Part shown: one piece after another, positions 1-5,361 of the stretch | How positions within the stretch are numbered: position 1 is the stretch's first letter | Layout: each line of letters starts with the position of its first letter | Assembly (NCBI GenBank): GCA_023136145.1 | Contig: JAGLRU010000020.1 | Span: 1 to 7,088, forward strand | Source of the DNA: Alphaproteobacteria bacterium | GTDB lineage: Bacteria > Pseudomonadota > Alphaproteobacteria > Micavibrionales > UBA2020 | Length of the DNA stretch: 7,088 bases | Direction of reading: 5' to 3' | The notes under the pieces: generated by a model | What the model was told of the DNA's origin: nothing | Database searches by the model: none | Seen by the model: the letters and a program-made list of their open reading frames with translations, nothing else | Program-made: the position numbers and the translations under genes

Positions 1-75
1 ACAAATAAAGGTTTTCAAATCCTTCCTTGCAGCGTAGAGTGCGGGACACGATACATGCAATCCCGAAGAAGTTTA

Positions 76-104
76 TTGACGAAAATCAAAAAAATCAGTA
101 ATTT
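76..104 (+). promoter_or_regulatory. Candidate sigma-70 promoter for rpmJ (and possibly mreB)
   Basis: A TTGACG hexamer at 76-81 matches the -35 consensus at five of six bases. It lies exactly 17 bp before TAATTT at 99-104, a weak -10 match (three of six bases). The spacer is A-rich. Transcription would begin near 111, just before the palindrome at 123-136, giving a short leader ahead of rpmJ. The call rests on motif and spacing only. No other promoter-like pair stands out before mreB, and only 42 bp separate rpmJ from mreB, so it may serve both. Confidence 0.4.
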
Positions 105-122
105 GCGGGACTGTTGGATTTA

Positions 123-136
123 GTTATGCGCATAAC
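123..136. promoter_or_regulatory. Perfect 14-bp palindrome (GTTATGCGCATAAC), possible operator or leader hairpin
   Basis: GTTATGCGCATAAC is identical to its own reverse complement. It ends directly against the GGAG ribosome binding site (137-140) of rpmJ. As DNA it could bind a dimeric repressor just downstream of the predicted start of transcription. As RNA it could fold into a five-pair stem with a GCGC loop next to the ribosome binding site. The half-sites GTTAT/ATAAC resemble those of Zur (zinc uptake regulator) boxes, but the even, four-base centre differs from the usual odd-length Fur-family site, so Zur is only a suggestion. Confidence 0.45.
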
Positions 137-146
137 GGAGCTTGAT

Positions 147-287
147 ATGAGAAAAACATCATCACTTAAGTCATTGAAATTACGCGATTTAAAGAACAAT
201 AAAGTCGTTCGCCGCCGAGACGGAAAAGGCAAAATGCGACTCTACGTGATAAATAAAGAGAATCCGCGGATGAAGGCAAAACAATAA
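147..287 (+). CDS. rpmJ: Large-subunit ribosomal protein bL36, cysteine-free form
   Basis: bL36 is a very small protein of the 50S ribosomal subunit that packs against 23S rRNA. The 46-residue product starts MRKTSSLKSLK, has the central VVRRR block (residues 20-24) followed by LYVINKENPR (32-41), and ends KAKQ, all typical of the alphaproteobacterial form. It has no cysteine, so the zinc-binding Cys3-His set of the C+ form is missing. Compared with the usual length of about 41 residues it has extra residues around DGKGKM (25-30), in the loop between the two conserved blocks. The start is set by GGAG at 137-140, six bases before the ATG. The high Lys/Arg content agrees with rRNA binding. It is too short for most ORF callers and easy to miss. 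mreB follows after 42 bp with no visible terminator, so co-transcription is possible. Confidence 0.88.
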   Translation: MRKTSSLKSLKLRDLKNNKVVRRRDGKGKMRLYVINKENPRMKAKQ

Positions 288-329
288 GCTTTCGTGGGTT
301 CCTGATAACTCTCGGGGGGAGGTGCTCGC

Positions 330-1370
330 ATGTTTGCGAATCTTTTAGGCTTGATGTCAACAGATATGGCGATAGACCTCGGTACGGCCAATACGTTGGT
401 TTATGTGCGTGGGCGAGGCATTGTCTTGAATGAACCATCGGTTGTCGCTATTACTATCGTTAATGGTAGGAAGCAGGTGTTGCGTGTGGGTGAGGAAGCC
501 AAGCAGATGCTTGGGCGTACCCCCGGTGATATTATGGCTATTCGCCCCTTAAGAGATGGTGTTATTGCCGATTTTGAAGTTGCTGAAGAGATGATTAAGC
601 ATTTCATTCGAAAAGTACACAATCGCCGCAGTTTCGTGTCTCCGCAGATTATGGTTTGTGTGCCCTCCGGTTCAACGGCTGTCGAGCGACGTGCAATACA
701 GGAAAGTGCGGAGAGTGCAGGGGCGCGTAACGTGGCATTGATTGAGGAGCCGATGGCGGCAGCGATTGGTGCCGGATTGCCAGTGACGGAAGCAACAGGG
801 TCGATGATTGTCGATATTGGTGGCGGTACTACGGAAGTGGCTGTTATTTCGCTTGGTGGGATTGTTTATTCGCGTTCGGTGCGTGTAGGCGGTGACAAGA
901 TGGACGATGCTATTATCAATTACATACGTCGCACGCATAATTTGCTGATTGGAGAATCGACATCGGAGCGGATTAAAAAAGAAATAGGCTCTGCTTGCCC
1001 TCCAGAAGACGACGAAGGTCGTATGATGGAAATAAAAGGTCGTGATTTGATGAACGGCGTGCCGAAAGAGCTGGTTATCAGCGAACGTCAAATCGCCGAA
1101 GCTATGGCCGAGCCGGTGGGGGCGATTGTCGAAGCTGTTAAGGGTGCGCTGGAACATACGGCACCGGAACTAGCTGCGGATATAGTGGATCGCGGGATAG
1201 TGATGTCTGGAGGCGGCTCGCTGCTCGCTAACCTCGATTATGTGCTCAGATATGCAACTGGTCTGGCTGTTACTGTGGCTGATGATCCATTGTCCTGTGT
1301 TGCATTAGGCTCCGGTCAGGCATTGGAAAATATGAAAACAATGTCGCGTGTTCTGATTAACAGGTATTGA
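330..1370 (+). CDS. mreB: Rod-shape-determining actin homologue MreB
   Basis: MreB is a bacterial actin that polymerises on the inner face of the cytoplasmic membrane and guides the cell-wall elongation machinery. The 346-residue length is normal for the family (E. coli 347). ATP-binding motifs appear in the expected order: phosphate-1 loop DLGTANTLVY (16-25), VPSG (111-114), IEEP (138-141), phosphate-2 loop VDIGGGTTEVAVIS (161-174), GGDK (187-190), ERIK (213-216) and the adenosine motif SGGGSLL (293-299), then ADDP and VALG near the end. The hydrophobic N-terminus (MFANLLGLM) could act as the membrane-binding segment. The start is fixed by a very strong ribosome binding site, GGGGGGAGGT at 314-323, ending six bases before the ATG. 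It is followed almost directly by a small secreted-protein gene instead of mreC, which is unusual. The reading frame is intact with no missing motif. Confidence 0.98.
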   Translation: MFANLLGLMSTDMAIDLGTANTLVYVRGRGIVLNEPSVVAITIVNGRKQVLRVGEEAKQMLGRTPGDIMAIRPLRDGVIADFEVAEEMIKHFIRKVHNRRSFVSPQIMVCVPSGSTAVERRAIQESAESAGARNVALIEEPMAAAIGAGLPVTEATGSMIVDIGGGTTEVAVISLGGIVYSRSVRVGGDKMDDAIINYIRRTHNLLIGESTSERIKKEIGSACPPEDDEGRMMEIKGRDLMNGVPKELVISERQIAEAMAEPVGAIVEAVKGALEHTAPELAADIVDRGIVMSGGGSLLANLDYVLRYATGLAVTVADDPLSCVALGSGQALENMKTMSRVLINRY

Positions 1371-1376
1371 AATGAA

Positions 1377-1697
1377 ATGGTTGATTTGAGGCGTTTTTTT
1401 ATTGCAGTTTTCGCAACAGCTTGTTTGATCGTCAACGTAATGCCTTCGTATGCCTGTATTTCTGATGCGCAGCGCAATGAAGAGATTCTCGCATATTATC
1501 AGGCTTTGCGTGTGAAGTGCGCTGGTGACTCGTGTTGCCTTGCTTCTGTTAGCCGTATGAAGGAAAACGGTTTTGAGGAAGCTAAAGACGGCAAATGCCC
1601 TGAAGGTGTTGACAAGGATATGCTGAAATGCGTCAACAGCTTGCAATGGTGCAGAAAACATACAATGGTTTTAACATTCTGTATTGATCCCGTATAA
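1377..1697 (+). CDS. Small secreted cysteine-rich protein of unknown function
   Basis: I do not recognise this 106-residue protein. It begins with a clear Sec signal peptide: positive MVDLRR, a hydrophobic stretch at about 7-22, and a likely signal peptidase I site after SYA (24-26). The mature part would begin with Cys27 and contains eight cysteines (27, 48, 53, 54, 74, 85, 92, 102), including an adjacent pair, so four disulfides are possible in an oxidising periplasm. Cys27 as a lipidation site is unlikely because SYAC lacks the Leu-type lipobox. The segment DGKCPEG (71-77) and the Cys spacing suggest a compact fold. The ATG lies six bases after the mreB stop; AGGT at 1362-1365 is a weak ribosome binding site, so translation is probably coupled to mreB. 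The gene ends in three tandem in-frame stops, TAA TAA TGA (1695-1703). Location suggests a periplasmic role linked to envelope growth, but that is inference only. Confidence 0.8.
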   Translation: MVDLRRFFIAVFATACLIVNVMPSYACISDAQRNEEILAYYQALRVKCAGDSCCLASVSRMKENGFEEAKDGKCPEGVDKDMLKCVNSLQWCRKHTMVLTFCIDPV

Positions 1698-1772
1698 TAA
1701 TGATATTCTGAGTTGGCTGGAATGGTTCGCGGTGCCAGTTCGTAGAACGTACTGTATTTGTTAAAGATTCCT

Positions 1773-1781
1773 TGTTATAAT
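1773..1781 (+). promoter_or_regulatory. Extended -10 promoter upstream of mreC
   Basis: TGTTATAAT combines the extended -10 dinucleotide TG (1773-1774) with a perfect TATAAT (1776-1781). The -35 position at 17 bp (1753-1758, TGTATT) is poor, as is common for extended -10 promoters. Transcription would start near 1788, about 25 bases before the mreC GTG. It lies in the 116-bp gap after the cysteine-rich gene, and suggests mreC-mreD can be transcribed independently of mreB. Confidence 0.5.
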
Positions 1782-1813
1782 CTCATGGGGGATGTTTAGA
1801 GAGGTTTTTTTCG

Positions 1814-2707
1814 GTGCTATTTCGGCTGCAGAAACCAGTTTTACAATCTTTGCCGCTTAAGAGTATGACGCTGCGGGCGACTCCTGCTGCTCTTGTTTTA
1901 TTGGCAGTTACACTGATGGTTTTGCATCGCGCTGATACGCTGCCGGTGGAGCGTCTACGGATGGTGGTTACGGATGCTGCGGCACCAGTGTTGGCGAACG
2001 TGTCGGCACCATTTAGTGCTTTTGTTGATTCTCTGGAAGGTGTGACGACCATCCGCGATCTTAAGGCGGAAAACATTCGTCTTATGGAGGAAAACGTTAG
2101 GCTTCAGCAGTGGTATGAATCTGCCTTGAAATTGAAAGCCGAAAATCAGAGCTTTCGCGAGTTGTTGAATGTTAAGGCTGATCCGACATTGATGTTTGTG
2201 ACCTCCCGCGTTGTTTCCGATGCTGGCGGAGTTTTTGTGAAAAGTGTTCTTTTGCCGGTTGGTGTTCAGGACAAGGTGCGAAAAGGCAACGCGGTGATGT
2301 CGGGACATGGGCTGATCGGGCGAGTGACTGAAGCGGGGCAGAATTCGTCCCGTGTGCTTTTGGTGACGGATTTAAACTCTCGCATACCCGTGATTGTTCA
2401 GAATACGCGCATTAAGGCGATTTTGGCTGGAAAAAACCAAAATTTGATGAAGCTGGAGCGACTGCCTCCCGATAGCGGGATGACCATCGGTACGCGGATC
2501 ATAACCTCTGGAGATGGTGGTCAGTTGCTACCTGATTTACCAATAGGTACAATCGTTTCTATCGGGTCTGATGGTGTTTGGGTCAAGCCACTGTCGGATA
2601 TTGACAGGCTGACATATGTGCAGATCGTTGATGCCGATGCGAATCAGACATTGGCGACAGGGGAAATCGTGCCGCATTCGCCGATACAGTCGAAAAACAG
2701 AAGGTGA
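1814..2707 (+). CDS. mreC: Rod-shape-determining protein MreC
   Basis: MreC is a bitopic inner-membrane protein whose periplasmic part links MreB/MreD to the wall synthases PBP2 and RodA. The 297-residue product has a short cytoplasmic tail, one membrane helix at about 22-38, a predicted coiled coil at about 75-120 (rich in Leu, Glu and Lys, for example KAENIRLMEENVRLQQ), and the paired beta-barrel domain from about 126 to 272. Family signatures include GHGLIGRVTEAG (164-175), VTDLNSRIPV (184-193) and TSGDGGQLLPDLPIG (231-245). The chosen start is GTG at 1814, supported by AGAGAGG at 1798-1804, nine bases upstream; an internal ATG at codon 18 (1865) has no comparable site and would shorten the cytoplasmic tail. 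The C-terminus is a short basic tail. No frameshift or missing domain is seen. Confidence 0.96.
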   Translation: MLFRLQKPVLQSLPLKSMTLRATPAALVLLAVTLMVLHRADTLPVERLRMVVTDAAAPVLANVSAPFSAFVDSLEGVTTIRDLKAENIRLMEENVRLQQWYESALKLKAENQSFRELLNVKADPTLMFVTSRVVSDAGGVFVKSVLLPVGVQDKVRKGNAVMSGHGLIGRVTEAGQNSSRVLLVTDLNSRIPVIVQNTRIKAILAGKNQNLMKLERLPPDSGMTIGTRIITSGDGGQLLPDLPIGTIVSIGSDGVWVKPLSDIDRLTYVQIVDADANQTLATGEIVPHSPIQSKNRR

Positions 2708-2711
2708 TCAG

Positions 2712-2735
2712 ATGCTTTACGAATATAGGATCTAA
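2712..2735 (+). CDS. Possible seven-codon leader ORF between mreC and mreD
   Basis: An ATG at 2712 opens a seven-codon frame (MLYEYRI) ending in TAA at 2733-2735, five bases before the mreD GTG. It is preceded by AGAAGG at 2699-2704 with seven bases of spacing, a better ribosome binding site than the one for mreD itself (AGGA at 2727-2730, ten bases from the GTG). It could couple mreD translation to mreC, or be chance. The peptide matches nothing I know. Confidence 0.2.
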   Translation: MLYEYRI

Positions 2736-2740
2736 TTTCC

Positions 2741-3274
2741 GTGACATCCGTATGGAATGAGTCGTTACTCGGAGCTATCGGGCGTTGGGGATTGATGCTG
2801 TTGGCTGTGTTTGTGCTGTTTATCCTCAGTGCATTTCCTTTTGAAATTGCATATCTGGGAGAGGTACGGCCTTTTTTCATGCTGATGGCAGTTTATTACT
2901 GGACGATTATGAGACCGTCTTTGCTGCCGCCACTGGCGACATTTATTATCGGGATCATTCTCGATCTTCTTTTTAATTGGCCTTTAGGTATGAATGCTAT
3001 TGTTCTAGTGATGGCGCAGGCACTGACTCTCCGTCAGCGAAAGTTTTTGCTTAGTCAGTTGTTTTTGGTCATTTGGGCGGGCTTTGCGTTTATTGCATTG
3101 GGAGCTGGTGCGGCACAATGGGCATTGTTCTCGCTTTTTAACCTGACGTTGATATCCGTTAAACCGATGCTGGTGAGTTCTGTGCTTTCGGCGTTATTGT
3201 TTCCGCTGATGGTTTTACCGTTGGCGATGCTGCACAAGGCACTGGCTGCGCGTCCTCCTTCCGCCTCGTCATAG
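2741..3274 (+). CDS. mreD: Rod-shape-determining protein MreD
   Basis: MreD is an integral inner-membrane partner of MreC in the elongation complex, related in fold to the small membrane subunits of ECF transporters. The 177-residue product is strongly hydrophobic, with about five to six membrane segments (roughly 16-36, 44-58, 63-80, 84-95, 102-125 and 140-166). Family features include the RPFF...YYW segment (43-54) and the block GIILDLLFNWPLGMNAI (71-87), which carries the conserved G-x3-D...LG pattern. The GTG at 2741 is the first possible start after an in-frame stop at 2726-2728; the nearest in-frame ATG (codon 19) would cut into the first helix. Its ribosome binding site is weak and the gene starts 33 bp after mreC. 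The usual downstream mrdA and rodA genes are absent; a yfgM-like gene follows instead. Confidence 0.9.
   Translation: MTSVWNESLLGAIGRWGLMLLAVFVLFILSAFPFEIAYLGEVRPFFMLMAVYYWTIMRPSLLPPLATFIIGIILDLLFNWPLGMNAIVLVMAQALTLRQRKFLLSQLFLVIWAGFAFIALGAGAAQWALFSLFNLTLISVKPMLVSSVLSALLFPLMVLPLAMLHKALAARPPSASS
3059..3073 (+). repeat. Short oriented repeat containing GTTTTTGGTC (four copies in window)
   Basis: TTGTTTTTGGTCATT here recurs exactly at 6551-6565. The core GTTTTTGGTC is also found at 3301-3310 and 5641-5650. All four copies lie on the + strand, and I saw none in reverse orientation. They fall in mreD, an intergenic gap and the antisense of the AsmA-like gene. This may be a chance T-rich word or an oriented chromosomal oligomer. 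Confidence 0.35.
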
Positions 3275-3352
3275 CTGTTTTAGCTTGACTCAATAGGGCT
3301 GTTTTTGGTCAGTTAAGCAACATGCGAATAAATTACACAGAGGACTTATGAC

Positions 3353-3991
3353 ATGGCTGATATTTTTGATGAAATCAACGATGATCTTCGCCATGAGAAG
3401 CTCCGTCAGTTCTGGAAAGAAAACGGGCCGTGGATTATCGGTTGTGCGGTTGGAGCTGTGCTGCTTACTGGTGCTCAGTCTTTCTGGAGGCATTGGGAAT
3501 ACAAGAGCGATGTTGCCGCGACGGTGGAGTTGATTCGTCTTGTTGACGATCCGTCTGGTCTGGAAAACTTCGCCGGGATAGAGGACAAGAGCCACGCTAC
3601 GATCGCACATTTTGCAGCAGCTGGAGCATATCTGGAACAGGGCGAAAAAGACAAGGCTATCGCGCTTTACGATACCATCGCCAAAACGTCCGGCATCGAC
3701 ATGCCCTTGCGGGATCTCGCAAGGGTTCTTAGCATTAGCCAACGTCTTGACAAAGATTCCCCGGATAAGCTTTGGAAAGAACTCGCCGCGCTGTCTGGTG
3801 ATGATGGAGCATGGCGATATACGGCGTGGGAATTGGAAGCACTTTTGGCTGTCCGGCAGGGAAATTTGCAAAAAGCAATGGATGCTTTGGCGAAGATCAC
3901 GTCGGATCCACTGGCTCCGTTAAATGTCCGATCACGTGCTTTAATTCTGCGTGATCTTTATAGGGCAGAAAAAACATATCCGAAAAATTGA
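3353..3991 (+). CDS. yfgM: YfgM-type membrane-anchored TPR protein (ancillary SecYEG subunit)
   Basis: YfgM-family proteins are anchored in the inner membrane beside SecYEG and pass newly secreted proteins to periplasmic chaperones. The 212-residue product has the family layout: a short cytoplasmic N-terminus (MADIFDEINDDLRHEKLRQF, the conserved opening followed by W21), one membrane helix at about 27-43, then a helical periplasmic part with TPR-like repeats, seen at about 84-112 (AHFAAAGAYLEQGEKDKAIA begins this unit) and 156-182 (TAWELEALLAVRQGNLQKAM covers most of it). The ATG at 3353 follows AGAGGA (3339-3344) by eight bases; a second ATG at 3348 is out of frame. It ends 14 bp before the preferred bamB start, and the same yfgM-bamB order occurs in E. 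coli, which supports the call. In alphaproteobacteria such genes are often named only as TPR proteins, so exact functional equivalence is inferred. Confidence 0.82.
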   Translation: MADIFDEINDDLRHEKLRQFWKENGPWIIGCAVGAVLLTGAQSFWRHWEYKSDVAATVELIRLVDDPSGLENFAGIEDKSHATIAHFAAAGAYLEQGEKDKAIALYDTIAKTSGIDMPLRDLARVLSISQRLDKDSPDKLWKELAALSGDDGAWRYTAWELEALLAVRQGNLQKAMDALAKITSDPLAPLNVRSRALILRDLYRAEKTYPKN

Positions 3992-4005
3992 AACGGGAAA
4001 AATTC

Positions 4006-5346
4006 ATGAGAAAAAGCCTTCCTATTTTTCATCTTCTGGCTATTTTGGCGGCACCTCTTTTGTTGTCGAATTGTGGGTCATTTGATAACATGTTCAATGA
4101 TACGGGGCTTGCGCCGTTGAAGGGAGAACGTATTTCCGTTCTGCAATTGCAAACAGAACTGACTCCCAATAATGAACTACAGAAAACACCAGCTCTTCTG
4201 CCTGATCCATGGACGAACAAATACTGGTCGCAGGCCGGAGGCATTCCTTCTCATGCAATGGGGCATTTGTCACTAGGGAAAGACCTGAAAAAAGTCTGGA
4301 GCGTTTCTATTGGTTCTGGAGGCAATCGTCGTAATCCACTGATTACCCAGCCTGTCGTTGCTAACGGTACTGTATTCACTGTGGACACTAAGGGTCATAC
4401 AACGGCCTTTGCTCTCGCAGACGGCAAGAAGAAGTGGCGGGTATCCTCCGTTCCTTCCGGCGAGGAAGACTCCGGCACTATCGGTGGTGGCATTGCATGG
4501 GCGGATAATAAGCTTTATGTGACGAACGGATATAAACATCTCCTCTGTCTGAATCCTGCTACCGGAGAGGTTATCTGGAGGGTGGCAACACCATCTCCCG
4601 CTCGCGCTGCGCCGTCTGTGCGTGACGGAAGGGTTTATCTGATTACACTGGATAATAGGTTGATGGTATTTTCTGCAGCAAATGGAAGGCTTCTATGGAA
4701 TTACTACAGCGTAATGGAGACTACCAATCTCCTCGGATCCGTGTCTCCTGCGGTGGATGCTTTCGCAGTCGTTTTTCCGATGTCTTCAGGCGAAATCGTC
4801 GGCCTCCGTGTTGAAAACGGTCAGGCTGTGTGGGAGGACAATCTTTCTGGATCTCGCCGCATTGGCGCATTTTCCTCCATCTCGGATATTCGTGGTCAGC
4901 CTGTAATCGATCAGGGTCTCGTATATGCTGCTAGCTATAGTGGGCGCATGGTGGCCATTGATGAAGTCTCCGGTCAGAGAGTTTGGCAGCGTGAGGTTGG
5001 CAGTGCTGAAATGCCGTGGGCTGCTGGTTCATCCGTGTTTATCGTCAGCTCTGGCCAGCAATTGATCTCTTTGACGCGTCAGAACGGGGATATTCGCTGG
5101 ATAACGTCTCTAATGCGCTTTGAGGATAAGAACAAGGAAGAGCCTGTGGTATGGACTGGTCCGGTGTTTGCTGGAGGACGACTTATTCTTGCCAGCAACA
5201 GTGGACAGATGATTGAAGCTGACCCGCAGAATGGTAAAATCCTAAAGCAGACCAGACTTCCGGGAGACGTGACTGTTGCGCCTTTGGTGTCCGATAATAC
5301 GCTGATTTTTCTGACCCGACAGGGCAATCTGATCGCGTATCGTTGA
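4006..5346 (+). CDS. bamB: Outer-membrane assembly lipoprotein BamB (PQQ-like beta-propeller)
   Basis: BamB is a periplasmic lipoprotein of the BAM complex that inserts beta-barrel proteins into the outer membrane. From the ATG the product has 446 residues. A lipoprotein signal (MRKSLPIFHLLAILAAPLLL) leads to Cys23 in LSNC; Asn before the Cys is atypical for a lipobox. From about 95 to the end there are repeated propeller strands of the PQQ type, with D/N-G-x...W patterns such as ALADGKKKWRV (136-146), NPATGEVIWRV (183-193), SAANGRLLWNY (223-233), VENGQAVWED (269-278), DEVSGQRVWQRE (319-330), TRQNGDIRWITS (357-368) and DPQNGKILKQ (406-415), consistent with an eight-bladed propeller. A TTG at 3988 would add six residues and overlap the yfgM stop, but the ATG with GGGA (3995-3998) seven bases upstream gives a standard signal peptide and is preferred. 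der, which follows bamB in E. coli, is absent. Confidence 0.9.
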   Translation: MRKSLPIFHLLAILAAPLLLSNCGSFDNMFNDTGLAPLKGERISVLQLQTELTPNNELQKTPALLPDPWTNKYWSQAGGIPSHAMGHLSLGKDLKKVWSVSIGSGGNRRNPLITQPVVANGTVFTVDTKGHTTAFALADGKKKWRVSSVPSGEEDSGTIGGGIAWADNKLYVTNGYKHLLCLNPATGEVIWRVATPSPARAAPSVRDGRVYLITLDNRLMVFSAANGRLLWNYYSVMETTNLLGSVSPAVDAFAVVFPMSSGEIVGLRVENGQAVWEDNLSGSRRIGAFSSISDIRGQPVIDQGLVYAASYSGRMVAIDEVSGQRVWQREVGSAEMPWAAGSSVFIVSSGQQLISLTRQNGDIRWITSLMRFEDKNKEEPVVWTGPVFAGGRLILASNSGQMIEADPQNGKILKQTRLPGDVTVAPLVSDNTLIFLTRQGNLIAYR

Positions 5347-5361
5347 TAGGGAGACTATGTC

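Noticed and set aside
40..111. TGCGGGAC repeated at 40-47 and 104-111
   Set aside because: Only two eight-base copies with no flanking similarity; chance is a sufficient explanation.
1..123. Plus-strand frame open from the window edge to a TAG at 121-123
   Set aside because: The 40-residue translation has no recognisable protein character and would run across the rpmJ promoter; I cannot support it as the end of an upstream gene.
672..1157. 161-codon open frame on the minus strand inside mreB
   Set aside because: It lies wholly antisense to a certain gene with all motifs intact; its translation is rich in His, Arg, Asn and Phe without domain-like pattern, as expected for a shadow frame.
3273..3286. 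AGCT-GTTTT-AGCT hairpin after mreD as a terminator
   Set aside because: The four-pair stem is too weak and lacks a following T-run.
3285..3316. TTGACT at 3285-3290 as a promoter for yfgM-bamB
   Set aside because: No acceptable -10 hexamer lies 16-18 bp downstream, so it remains an isolated -35-like word.
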